Positions 55,453 through 63,925 of a stretch of 64,000 nucleotides of DNA are shown piece by piece; positions within the stretch are counted from its first letter, which is position 1, and every line of letters begins with the position of its first letter. Under the pieces are notes generated by a model. That model was not told where the DNA came from. It saw only the letters and a list, made by a program, of their open reading frames with translations, and made no database searches. The translations under genes and the position numbers were made by a program. Source of the DNA: Clostridium_AM sp963780135 (GTDB lineage: Bacteria; Bacillota; Clostridia; Clostridiales; Clostridiaceae); contig CAWAAR010000001.1 of the NCBI GenBank assembly GCA_963780135.1, forward strand, positions 682,001 to 746,000, in the 5' to 3' direction.

Positions 55453-55896
55453 TTAACTATAAGATGTTTTCCTTTTCATAAGCACTAACTTAAACTTCCA
55501 TTCAGCATCTTCCACTAAATTTTGAAAAGCCTCTCTTGAGCTCTCATAATCAAATTCATAGTCATAAACTATTTTTCCAGAAGAATTAAATCCTTTTTCT
55601 CTTATATTTCTAAAAAGCTGTTTCCCTTTTACTTTCTTTTTCACCGAACTTCCATTAAATTCAATTCCAGAAACCCCTTCTTTTAAAAGTTCCCAATAGT
55701 AAACAGTCTTTTCCTCCTGACTTAAAAGCATTCTAGCTGTAAATAAAGTTTTTTTCTTATCTGTGCACCATTCTTTATTTGAAGCTTCATTAGTAATTAC
55801 AATATCTGTATCTTCACCAATTTCTATTTGAAACGGTGCTTTTTCATTTAAATTAAGAATATTTTCCAGAAGTTCTTCTTTTTTTAAACACCCCAT
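55453..55896 (-). CDS. Hypothetical protein, unknown function
   Basis: A 147-residue soluble protein; no family recognised. The N-terminal half is beta-rich (APFQIEIGEDTDIVITNEA), and the C-terminal third is helical (SSREAFQNLVEDAEWKFKLVLM). It contains two Cys (GCLKK, EWCTDKK). It starts with ATG, AAAGGGG 8 nt upstream, and follows the HD-GYP gene by 31 bp, so it may share its transcript. Confidence 0.65.
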   Translation of the reverse strand: MGCLKKEELLENILNLNEKAPFQIEIGEDTDIVITNEASNKEWCTDKKKTLFTARMLLSQEEKTVYYWELLKEGVSGIEFNGSSVKKKVKGKQLFRNIREKGFNSSGKIVYDYEFDYESSREAFQNLVEDAEWKFKLVLMKRKTSYS

Positions 55897-55927
55897 ATTA
55901 AAAACCCCTTTATATATTTTTTAAATT

Positions 55928-56989
55928 TTAAACAATACTACTTATTACTAAGTTTATACTTTTCACTAGGTTTATTTCATAAGTTTCTATATCTTTTTTG
56001 GTTTCGCTGTCATAAATAATTCTAATTACAGGTCTGTCTGGAAAATTTTCATTTTGCCTTACTACATATCCTTCAACCCCATTAGACAATCTCACACAAC
56101 ATCCAAGAGGATACACTGAAAAGGCTTTCTTAAATACTTTTACTACAACTTCATCAAAAATAGTGCCACTACCTGCTAATATCAACTCATAAGCATCATT
56201 AGGCGTAAATGTTTTCTTATACTCCATACTGTTTGTTATAGTATCATAAACATCACTTACACATATTATACGAGCAAATTTCGATATAGATTTTCCTTCC
56301 ATTCCATAAGGATATCCTTTACCATCCATTCTCTCATGGTGTTGTTGGACAGCTTTTATTACAGCATCTGATATTCTTAAATTCTTCTTAAGAATAACTG
56401 CTCCCAAATAAGGGTGTTCTTTAAATTGCTTTACTTCTTCCTCTGTAAGCTTTCCTTGCTTGTTTACTATATTTTGTGGTAGTACAATTTTGCCCACATC
56501 ATGAAGAATAGCTGCAACACCTAATTCCTTAATAGAATTTGAATCCAATTTCATAGCATTTCCTATAAATGTAGACATAATGCATACATCTATGCTGTGT
56601 ACATAAGTAAAATTACTGTAGGTCTGAATATCATACAAGCTTTTGTTTATGTCTGCATCTCTTTGTATATAACTTATAAGATTTTCTACAACTTTTATAT
56701 AATCATTCATTGCCTTTTTATCAGATACCATAGACGTATTTTTCATTATTTTGGACATGTTTTCTAATGTTGTTTGTTTTAAAAGACTTACATTTTCATC
56801 TTCGACTTTAACATCTAAAAGCCTTTCATCTTCAACATATACGTAGAAAATACCCATTTCCATCATTTTTCTTACATAGCTAGGATTTAATTTTGTGCCT
56901 GCCTTAAGCAATATTTTGCCGTCATTTGTGAATATATTTTTCCCTAATGTTTCATCACCATTTAATCTATTAATAAGTTGTAGCTTCAT
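55928..56989 (-). CDS. HD-GYP cyclic-di-GMP phosphodiesterase
   Basis: About 353 residues. A DUF3391-like N-terminal part (about 1-60) and a helical linker precede the HD-GYP domain (about 125-290), with ILHDVGKIVLP, FKEHPYLGA, QHHERMDGKGYPYG and ICVSDVYDTIT. These residues bind metals and the GYP loop contacts c-di-GMP, which the family hydrolyses. A small beta domain follows. There is no receiver or membrane domain. It probably lowers c-di-GMP sensed by the PilZ protein at 21405-22079. ATG at 56989 follows GAGGTG by 6 nt. Confidence 0.9.
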   Translation of the reverse strand: MKLQLINRLNGDETLGKNIFTNDGKILLKAGTKLNPSYVRKMMEMGIFYVYVEDERLLDVKVEDENVSLLKQTTLENMSKIMKNTSMVSDKKAMNDYIKVVENLISYIQRDADINKSLYDIQTYSNFTYVHSIDVCIMSTFIGNAMKLDSNSIKELGVAAILHDVGKIVLPQNIVNKQGKLTEEEVKQFKEHPYLGAVILKKNLRISDAVIKAVQQHHERMDGKGYPYGMEGKSISKFARIICVSDVYDTITNSMEYKKTFTPNDAYELILAGSGTIFDEVVVKVFKKAFSVYPLGCCVRLSNGVEGYVVRQNENFPDRPVIRIIYDSETKKDIETYEINLVKSINLVISSIV

Positions 56990-57205
56990 TAAACACACCT
57001 CTAAATTCAAATTATAAGCAAGTTAATAATATAATAACTATTCTAAACTTTGAATTTTTTAATGTTATTTTTAACTTACAGTACACAATTGTAAAATATT
57101 ATAAAATAACTTCCTTGCTAATTTAGCTTAATAACTATATTATATACAATTTATATATAAATTTCATCTATATCTAAAATTTTCCCAAGTTACAGTTATC
57201 CTATG

Positions 57206-57934
57206 TTAGCAGTAAACTTCCACAACCTTTTTTTCATTAACATTAACTTCTTCTACTTTTCCTGTTTCACACTTAAGTTTTCTAAAATCAAATATTAAAA
57301 GGTATCCATTTTCTAATCCATACTGATCTAAATATTCTCCAAGTTGAAGAAGTCCTTTTTTATGATACTCTTCTCCATGCCATATTTTAAGCTCTACTAT
57401 ATACATTTTCTTATTATAAGTTATAACTATATCAAATCTTTTTTCTTCTCCTCCCTGCACCTCTTTAAAAGCAAATCCTGTTCCATTTATTATGGGACTT
57501 ATAAAAGCTAAAAATAATAGCCTTCCATCAGCTTCTAAAAAAGCTTCTCTTTTTTCTGAATACTCATGCTTCATAAACTTCTGAAATTTTATAAGTATTT
57601 TTTTTATATCCAAATTTCCATCTTCTTTTATAAAATTGGATTTTTCATTATAAAAGCTTACATCAGTTGATGTTTCTATTATAGAACTCATATAATTGTA
57701 TATTCTTTGTTCATATATTCTATTATGAATTTTTAATTCTCCTTGTTTATTTTTGAAAATTCCATAAGTTATCCCCATCATTATAATAAGATTATCCTCA
57801 TTATATACAATTTTACTTCCATCTATAATTAAATTTTTTACCATTTCTTTTAATTTACTATTGTTTTCAATATTTTTAATTAAGCTTTCAAAATTTGTAT
57901 TACTTTCTCTTAAAATTTTTTTTACCGCTATCAT
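57206..57934 (-). pseudogene. AAA-ATPase/PD-(D/E)XK protein, 3' fragment after frameshift
   Basis: Encodes the C-terminal half (about 242 residues) of a protein whose intact form is at 60459-62051. A middle helical region is followed by the PD-(D/E)XK nuclease-like domain with FDIVITYNKKMYIVELKIW (D...ELK) and a C-terminal GYLLIFDFRKL. It starts inside the 5' fragment in the +1 frame; there is no good ribosome site before the ATG at 57934. The nuclease residues are intact, so the damage may be recent. Confidence 0.75.
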
Positions 57935-58778
57935 CCATATATTCTTTATTCCACTTTAAATCATTTTCAATCATTATTTTTTCATCTATTATCTTACAGA
58001 GCTTACTTACTAGAAAAGGATAACCTGAAGTATAAAAATATAGTCTTTCTGAAAAGTATTCCTTATCTAATTTTACTTCCTTATTCTCTATGTAATCATC
58101 AAGCATAGTACCTATTTCTTCTTTTGAAAAACTCATATCCACATCAAAATCTGAAGCTATATTCCAAGGACTGTTATATTTATGCTCTTCATCAGGTCTT
58201 ATCTTCAATTTTAAACTTTTAACATCATGTACTCCTGCAAGTATTACACTGCTAAATGTTTTATCTTTCCCTGCATTTCTAAGCAAATACTTGTTTCTAA
58301 GCATTCCTAAAAAACTTAAAAACAACTGGTTATTACTGCTTTTATCAACCTCATCTATCATAAGTATTACTTTCCTATTAACTTTTTTTATAAATTTAGT
58401 TATAACATAAGATAAGTCATCCATGGTCTCAACTTTAAATTTTTCACCTTCAATATACTCTGCTAATTCTTCATTTTCTAATAAAATACTTCTTCCAATT
58501 AAATTTAAAAATCCTTTAGTAAATCTCTGTTCTTCTTCAAATATTAAATCTCCAACTCCTTCAAAGCTTATAGAAATAACTAAATACTCCTCATTTTTAT
58601 TTAAAGCTCTTTCAATCATATACAAAGTTGTAGTCTTTCCATATTGTCTTGGTCTATTTATAACAAAATACTCTTCATTTTCTATAAAACTCATTATCTT
58701 TTTTACTTTTTCAGAGGTATCTACTATATAATGTTTATCTGGTATACAGGTTCCTGTAACATTAAATTTCTTTTTCAT
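57900..58778 (-). pseudogene. AAA-ATPase/PD-(D/E)XK protein, 5' fragment ending at frameshift
   Basis: Encodes 292 residues of an AAA-ATPase-like (PF09820-type) domain, with NRPRQYGKTTTLYMIERAL as P-loop and VILMIDEVDKS as Walker B. It is nearly identical to residues 1-285 of the intact gene at 60459-62051. The frames part at GGATGATAGCGG, where the intact copy has GGATATGGCAG, and an A8 run follows within 5 bases. Loss of one A from that run would join the two frames. ATG at 58778 is chosen; the frame is open to 58835, but the AAGGGG site lies inside. Confidence 0.8.
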
Positions 58779-58837
58779 AACTCTCACGCCCCTTATTATA
58801 TATATTTTACCACATCCTCTTTTCTTTAGACACAAAA
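57955..58837 (-). repeat. Direct repeat, copy 1 (883 bp)
   Basis: By eye it differs from 61228-62110 at only about nine positions, a roughly 99% match. It covers the ATPase domain, the start codon and about 60 bp upstream. Outside this block the two genes are only moderately similar. The right end abuts the truncated phosphatase gene. Confidence 0.85.
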
Positions 58838-58876
58838 ATGAGCACTAGCAGTTACAATTTCAACTACTGATGCTCA
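58838..58876 (-). terminator. Hairpin overlapping the phosphatase stop codon
   Basis: ATGAGCA...TGCTCAT encloses a weaker inner stem, followed on the minus strand by ATTTTTG. It is similar to the hairpins at 62151-62184 and 63357-63392. The last codons of the phosphatase gene lie inside it. Confidence 0.6.
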
Positions 58877-59465
58877 TCCATTCTTTATTACTTTTTAGAT
58901 AACTATGAAAATCATCATAATTTCTTACAGCAAGCTGCTTATCTATATTGTTTTCTGGATTTATTCCAGCATGAGTGAAAACAAATTTAAAAATTTCTTC
59001 TTCACTACCTATTTGCTCTGTGTGAGAATATTTTAACTCCCTAAAGAACTCTAAATATTTATTTTCTATTTCAAAGTCACTCCACTTAATATTTTCTTCT
59101 TCTCTGAGGATAAAATTTTTCATATATATTTTCTTTATTCTTGATAATGACAATATAGTTTCCTCTGCACCATTATCTTTAAACCATATATTTCCATAAA
59201 TTTTGAATAAATCACTTTCATTTACATATTGTAATAATAAATCTTCATGATTCCCTGATAAAAAAACAACATCAAATTCTTCTTTAAGCTTCATCAACAA
59301 ATCAATTACTTCTTTTGATGATTCACCATGATCTATATAGTCACCTAAGAATATTATTTTTGCATTCTTTGTATTTTCACTAGAATAAATATCCATCTTA
59401 ATTCTATTCACTAACACTTTTAAGGGATCAAACATTCCATGTATATCTCCTACAACCCAAATCAT
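58860..59465 (-). CDS. Metallophosphoesterase, probably C-terminally truncated
   Basis: A 201-residue PPP-type phosphatase domain with GDIHGMFDPL, LGDYIDHG and SGNHEDLL, and FTHAG further on. These bind the two catalytic metals. The last family motif, a GHT-type histidine expected some 40-60 residues after FTHAG, is missing: the protein ends EWMSISS inside a terminator hairpin. It may therefore be inactive. The related full-length families act on phosphoproteins or diadenosine tetraphosphate. ATG at 59465 follows AGGAAGGA by 5 nt. Confidence 0.75.
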   Translation of the reverse strand: MIWVVGDIHGMFDPLKVLVNRIKMDIYSSENTKNAKIIFLGDYIDHGESSKEVIDLLMKLKEEFDVVFLSGNHEDLLLQYVNESDLFKIYGNIWFKDNGAEETILSLSRIKKIYMKNFILREEENIKWSDFEIENKYLEFFRELKYSHTEQIGSEEEIFKFVFTHAGINPENNIDKQLAVRNYDDFHSYLKSNKEWMSISS

Positions 59466-59589
59466 TTATATCCTTCCTCACTTTATTACTAATTTTCATA
59501 TTGCCTTTAAAATTAACTTTTAGTTATAAGTTTTTGTTTGTGTTAACAATACTATAGAAATAGACTATTCTTCCATAGTCATATTTCTC

Positions 59590-60024
59590 CTATTCTTTAC
59601 TTAACGCACCTCTTTTAACTAATTCCAATGCTATTTCTAAACAATTATGTAATATCTGAATTTGAGTTTCATCTAATTTTTTATTGTTCTCTTTTACTTT
59701 TCCATTGACAACCATATTATTCATCATATCTATTATGTCCTGTAATTCAATGCAATCTGAGTTATCGCCTAAATTATATACTCCACTGATTTCTTTTAAA
59801 ATATAACCGTCATTACATAACAAATAATCTAAAGATGTCTTAAAATAATCTACAAAATTCATAATAGCAGTTATTTCCGGTGTTCTTTTATTATTTTCAT
59901 ACTGACTTATAGTTGCCTTGGTGAAAGAATATCCATATTTCTCATTAAACTCTTCGGCTAATTGCTCTTGCGTTAAGCTTCTTGATAACCTTAATTTTTT
60001 AAACCTATCACCAAAAGTACTCAA
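59590..60024 (-). CDS. Xre-family transcriptional regulator
   Basis: A 144-residue protein. The N-terminal helix-turn-helix (about 8-70; RLSRSLTQEQLAEEF, ATISQYENNKRTPE) is of the lambda Cro/Xre type, and a C-terminal helical domain (about 75-144) probably dimerises. The start is TTG at 60024, 6 nt after GGAGG. The target is unknown; it lies 124 bp upstream of the phosphatase gene, within the segment bounded by the direct repeats. Confidence 0.85.
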   Translation of the reverse strand: MSTFGDRFKKLRLSRSLTQEQLAEEFNEKYGYSFTKATISQYENNKRTPEITAIMNFVDYFKTSLDYLLCNDGYILKEISGVYNLGDNSDCIELQDIIDMMNNMVVNGKVKENNKKLDETQIQILHNCLEIALELVKRGALSKE

Positions 60025-60264
60025 TTAATACCTCCATAATTATATACTTACATATAATTATAACCCTAATTGAGTATTTTTCAAACATTATAAAGCTCTT
60101 ATTCAAATACATATTAACGTACAAATAAACTTTTGCCAATAATATATTTACACGTTAACTATATATTACAAGTCACACTTACCTTTAAAAAAGTAGAATT
60201 GAATTTTACTATATTTAAAATTATTATTTACGTAAAACCTTAGTCTTTATTCATATCTGTTTTC

Positions 60265-60372
60265 CTAATCTAATGCATTGACTTGAAATTCAAGATGTTT
60301 TATTTTTCTATTTAACTTTATTCTTTCATTTATATCTATCTCATTTGAAGCATCCTCAGCAATTTTATTCAA
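60265..60372 (-). pseudogene. Remnant of a coiled-coil gene like 63469-63696
   Basis: A 35-codon open stretch reads LNKIAEDASNEIDINERIKL and ends FQVNALD. It resembles the C-terminal half of the protein at 63469-63696 (REIAQSVKDGN, SQVNALDEES). An in-frame stop lies two codons upstream, and no ribosome site precedes the TTG. It lies in the 434-bp gap 60025-60458, the rest of which is AT-rich apart from a hairpin at 60397-60419. Confidence 0.5.
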
Positions 60373-60396
60373 GCATTGCTAAAGAAGGAAGAATGA

Positions 60397-60419
60397 CTGA
60401 GCTTACTACAAAAGCTCAG
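60397..60419 (-). terminator. Weak candidate terminator of the 60459 gene
   Basis: CTGAGCTT and AAGCTCAG form an 8-bp perfect stem 40 bp after the stop; the following transcript is U-rich (TCATTCTTCC) but has no true U-run. Confidence 0.45.
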
Positions 60420-60458
60420 CTCTATAATTTCCATATAATATAACAATTTTCAACCCAA

Positions 60459-62051
60459 CTAGCAATAAACTTCTACCACATTCTTTTCCTTATCTCCTAC
60501 CTTAACACTAACTTCATCAACCTTTCCTGCTTCTCTCTTAAGTTTTCTAAAGTCAAATATTAAAAGATATCCCTTATCTAACCCATACTGTTCTAAATAC
60601 TCTCCCAGCTGCATAAGTCCTTTTTTATGGTATTCTTCACCGCGCCATATTTTTAGCTCTAATATATACATTTTCTTGTTATAAGTTATAACTATATCAA
60701 ATCTTTTTTCTTCTCCACCTTGGACCTCTTTAAAAGCAAAACCTATACCATTTATTATTGGACTTATAAATGCTAAAAATAGTAATCTTCCGTCATGTTC
60801 CAGAAAAGCTTTTCTATTTTCCGAATACTCATGCTTCATAAACTCCTGAAATTTTATAAGTATTTTTTTTACATCTAAACTTCCATCTTCTTTTATAAAA
60901 TTTGATTTATAATTATACTCAGACATTCTAGAATTCTTATCTTTTCTTATTAGCTTCAGCATCATATGATTATAAATAAGTTGCTCATAAACTTTATTAT
61001 TTATTTTGCAGTTTCCGTTTTCTTCTTTTAAAATACCATATATGCTCGCCATATTTATTAAGTTATCTGTTTTCATATAACTTATATTTTCATCCTCTAA
61101 AACTATTTTCTCTATGAAATCATATAACTCCTCATTATTTTCTAAATTTTTAATTAAGCTTTGAAAGTTTGTGTTATCTTCCTTTAAAAGCTCCTTTACT
61201 GCCATATCCATATATTCTTTGTTCCAATTTAAATCATTTTCAATCATTATTTTTTCATCTATTATCTTACAGAGTTTACTTACAAGGAAAGGATAACCTG
61301 AAGTATAAAAATATAGTTTTTCTGAAAAGTATTCCTTATCTAATTTTACTTCCTTATTCTCTATGTAATCATCAAGCATAGTACCTATTTCTTCTTTTGA
61401 AAAACTCATATCCACATCAAAATCTGAAGCTATATTCCAAGGACTGTTATATTTATGCTCTTCATCAGGTCTTATCTTCAATTTTAAACTTTTAACATCA
61501 TGTACTCCTGCAAGTATTACACTGCTAAATGTTTTATCTTTCCCTGCATTTCTAAGCAAATACTTGTTTCTAAGCATTCCTAAAAAACTTAAAAACAACT
61601 GGTTATTACTGCTTTTATCAACCTCATCTATCATAAGTATTACTTTCCTATTAACTTTTTTTATAAATTTAGTTATAACATAAGATAAGTCATCCATGGT
61701 TTCAACTTTAAATTTTTCACCTTCAATATACTCTGCTAATTCTTCATTTTCTAATAAAATACTTCTTCCAATTAAATTTAAAAATCCTTTAGTAAATCTC
61801 TGTTCTTCTTCAAATATTAAATCTCCAACTCCTTCAAAGCTTATAGAAATAACTAAATACTCCTCATTTTTATTTAAAGCTCTTTCAATCATATACAAAG
61901 TTGTAGTCTTTCCATATTGTCTTGGTCTATTTATAACAAAATACTCTTCATTTTCTATAAAATTCATTATCTTTTTTATTTTTTCAGAGGTATCTACTAT
62001 ATAATGTTTATCTGGTATACAGGTTCCTGTAACATTAAATTTCTTTTTCAT
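60459..62051 (-). CDS. AAA-ATPase/PD-(D/E)XK nuclease-like protein, intact copy
   Basis: About 530 residues. The ATPase-like domain (about 10-285) has NRPRQYGKTTTLYMIERAL (P-loop) and VILMIDEVDKS (Walker B). The C-terminal domain (about 400-530) has FDIVITYNKKMYILELKIW, the D...ExK signature of PD-(D/E)XK enzymes. This combination (PF09820 + PF08011) is common and often multi-copy in Clostridia and Bacteroidia; its role is unknown to me. ATG at 62051 is preferred: AAGGGG lies 10 nt upstream. Its first 0.8 kb is almost identical to the damaged copy at 57900-58778. Confidence 0.9.
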   Translation of the reverse strand: MKKKFNVTGTCIPDKHYIVDTSEKIKKIMNFIENEEYFVINRPRQYGKTTTLYMIERALNKNEEYLVISISFEGVGDLIFEEEQRFTKGFLNLIGRSILLENEELAEYIEGEKFKVETMDDLSYVITKFIKKVNRKVILMIDEVDKSSNNQLFLSFLGMLRNKYLLRNAGKDKTFSSVILAGVHDVKSLKLKIRPDEEHKYNSPWNIASDFDVDMSFSKEEIGTMLDDYIENKEVKLDKEYFSEKLYFYTSGYPFLVSKLCKIIDEKIMIENDLNWNKEYMDMAVKELLKEDNTNFQSLIKNLENNEELYDFIEKIVLEDENISYMKTDNLINMASIYGILKEENGNCKINNKVYEQLIYNHMMLKLIRKDKNSRMSEYNYKSNFIKEDGSLDVKKILIKFQEFMKHEYSENRKAFLEHDGRLLFLAFISPIINGIGFAFKEVQGGEEKRFDIVITYNKKMYILELKIWRGEEYHKKGLMQLGEYLEQYGLDKGYLLIFDFRKLKREAGKVDEVSVKVGDKEKNVVEVYC

Positions 62052-62110
62052 AACTCTCACGCCCCTTGTTATATATATTTTACCACATCCTCTTTTCTTT
62101 AGACATAAAA
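61228..62110 (-). repeat. Direct repeat, copy 2 (883 bp)
   Basis: Partner of 57955-58837, offset 3273 bp, same orientation. Recombination between the two would delete the phosphatase and Xre genes. Confidence 0.85.
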
Positions 62111-62150
62111 GAAACTAACAATATATATGAAATAAACGAATACAAAAGCA

Positions 62151-62184
62151 AGCATCAATAGCTAATACCTCAGCCACTGATGCT
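62151..62184 (-). terminator. Hairpin after the second flagellin
   Basis: AGCATCAATAGCT faces AGCCACTGATGCT, pairing with two G-U pairs, followed by GCTTTTGT on the minus strand. It lies 87 bp after the flagellin stop and is homologous to 63357-63392. Confidence 0.7.
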
Positions 62185-62270
62185 CATTCAACTACTCTAT
62201 CTATGATTTTCAGTTTTTCTGCTTTCTAAACAATACAGTTTTCTTTAAATTTTTCCAAGTCACAGCTGCC

Positions 62271-63233
62271 TTATGAAGATTTTAATAATTCTAAAACTCG
62301 TTCTGAACCATGATCAGCTTGTGCAAGCATTGCCTGTGATGCTTGAGAAAGGATATTGTATCTTGAATAATTCGCAATTTCTTTTGCCATATCAGCATCT
62401 TCAATTCTTGATAGTGCAGAAGCTACGTTATTTGTTGTATTCTCAAACCTATCTATCCTATACTCTAATGCTTTTTGTAATCCTCCTAACCCTGCTCTAA
62501 AAGAAGATACTTTTCCTATAGCTTCACCATATATTTTAATGGCAGCACTAGCATTTTTAGCGTCCGAAACATCTAATGCGTACTCTACAATTTTACTATC
62601 ATTTCCATTAGTAACACCATTATCTTTATCATTTACATCAACCTTTGCAAATTGTGCTGTGACCTTTCCATCCTTTGACGTTATTTTTCCATCTGAATCT
62701 CCACTTATATTCAACGCTTTTGCTCTCATATCATTTACCTGAAATTCGCTGTGTTGTCCTGAATTAGTTTCATTTTTAATTACAAGCTGAGAAGTAATTT
62801 CCCAATTCTTTTTTTCATCAGAGCTTAAAAGCTTTATAGTATTAAATTCAGTATTATTTCCTATACTGTTAACTTCGGAGGTTAACTGATTAATCTCACA
62901 CTGTATGTTTTTTCTATCCTGATCTTTTAATGTTCCATTGGCAGCTTCAGTTGCTAGCTGCTTCATTCTTTTAAGTATTGAAGTAGTTTCGCCTAATGCT
63001 CCATCTGCAACCTGTATGGCTGAAATATCATCTTGAGCATTTCTTGATGATTGTTCTAAGCCTATAATTTGTGACTGCATATTTTTTGAAACTACTAAAC
63101 CTGACGGGTTATCTGAAGCTCTATTTATAGCTAATCCAGAAGAAAGTCTTTCAGCAGTTTTTGCCAGCATGGACTTGTTTATTGACATGTGCCTCCATGC
63201 ATTTATTGCATCTGTATTATGATTGATTATCAT
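62271..63233 (-). CDS. Flagellin (second of two)
   Basis: A 320-residue flagellin with MIINHNTDAINAWRHMSINK and LSSGLAINRASDNPSGLVVS at the N-terminus and DADMAKEIANYSRYNILSQA at the C-terminus, so both axial ends are conserved. The centre (about 155-250) is a short Lys/Asp/Asn-rich variable domain. ATG at 63233 follows AAAGGGGG by about 7 nt; the longer frame from 63284 includes that site. It is in a local group with a coiled-coil gene and a YjfB-type gene, each followed by similar 3' sequences. It differs strongly from the flagellin at 41040-41900. Confidence 0.93.
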   Translation of the reverse strand: MIINHNTDAINAWRHMSINKSMLAKTAERLSSGLAINRASDNPSGLVVSKNMQSQIIGLEQSSRNAQDDISAIQVADGALGETTSILKRMKQLATEAANGTLKDQDRKNIQCEINQLTSEVNSIGNNTEFNTIKLLSSDEKKNWEITSQLVIKNETNSGQHSEFQVNDMRAKALNISGDSDGKITSKDGKVTAQFAKVDVNDKDNGVTNGNDSKIVEYALDVSDAKNASAAIKIYGEAIGKVSSFRAGLGGLQKALEYRIDRFENTTNNVASALSRIEDADMAKEIANYSRYNILSQASQAMLAQADHGSERVLELLKSS

Positions 63234-63356
63234 ATGATTTCCCCCTTTCAATCTCCTTTTATTACATATTTTATCATAAATCATTATATTTTCAAAATTA
63301 AACTAAAAATTCCTCACAGCAATTAGTTTAATTTCAATATTTAACAACAAAAAAAT

Positions 63357-63392
63357 AAGCACCAATAGCTACTAGTACAGCCACTGATGCTT
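63357..63392 (-). terminator. Hairpin after the coiled-coil gene
   Basis: AAGCACCAATAGCT faces AGCCACTGATGCTT around a short loop, followed by ATTTTTTTG on the minus strand. It ends the transcript of the gene at 63469-63696, upstream of the flagellin. Confidence 0.75.
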
Positions 63393-63468
63393 ATTCAAAC
63401 AATTGCTCATTTTTAATTTTTCTACTTTCTATCTGCTGCAGTTTTCTTTGATTTTTTTCAAGCCAAGG

Positions 63469-63696
63469 TCACCTTTGAGATTCTTCATCCAGTGCATTAA
63501 CCTGTGATCCTAGATTGTTCAGCTTAGCATTTAACGCTTCAAGTTCATCTTTGCTCTTATTACCATCTTTAACACTCTGTGCTATTTCTCTCATTTTAAC
63601 TAGTTTTTCATCAATTAAATCTAGCATCTTCATTCTGTACTTTACCCACTGCAATTCCTGTTCTAATTTTTGCTTTAGTCCTTCTTCTTCGTCCAT
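63469..63696 (-). CDS. Small coiled-coil protein of the flagellin locus
   Basis: A 75-residue charged, helical protein: LKQKLEQELQWVKYRMKMLD at the N-terminus, a second helix ending GSQVNALDEESQR. Size and helicity are like FliT/FlgN-type flagellar export chaperones, but no signature confirms this. ATG at 63696 has only a weak GAG site. A decayed relative lies at 60265-60372. Confidence 0.65.
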   Translation of the reverse strand: MDEEEGLKQKLEQELQWVKYRMKMLDLIDEKLVKMREIAQSVKDGNKSKDELEALNAKLNNLGSQVNALDEESQR

Positions 63697-63745
63697 TAAA
63701 TCAACTCATTTTTTTATTATTTTCCCCTAGTCATAGTTACCTTTG

Positions 63746-63925
63746 TTATGCACTTACATCCAAATGACTGCCTAGATTAGGGTCTACTGCAACATTAGTC
63801 ATCATTTGTGTCATTTGAGTAGCATTTTCCTTACCAGTATCCATTGCCATCTTCATTACTGCCATACCAGCTGCTGTCTGTGCTTTTGATTGACTCATTA
63901 CCATTGATAGTGCTGCTATATCCAT
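63746..63925 (-). CDS. YjfB-family putative motility protein
   Basis: A 59-residue protein: MDIAALSMVMSQSKAQTAAG at the N-terminus and a Met-rich helix with DTGKENATQMTQMM, ending LGSHLDVSA. This matches the small YjfB family (PF14070), annotated as a putative motility protein with unknown activity. AAAGGAGG lies 7 nt before the ATG. It is the first gene of the flagellin-associated group, 49 bp before the coiled-coil gene. The last 75 bases of the window show no feature. Confidence 0.8.
   Translation of the reverse strand: MDIAALSMVMSQSKAQTAAGMAVMKMAMDTGKENATQMTQMMTNVAVDPNLGSHLDVSA

Noticed and set aside
63234..63360. Sigma-28 promoter before the second flagellin
   Set aside because: A TAAA box is present, but no GCCGAT-like -10 element at the expected 15-bp spacing; an AT-rich TATAAT is seen without a -35 box.
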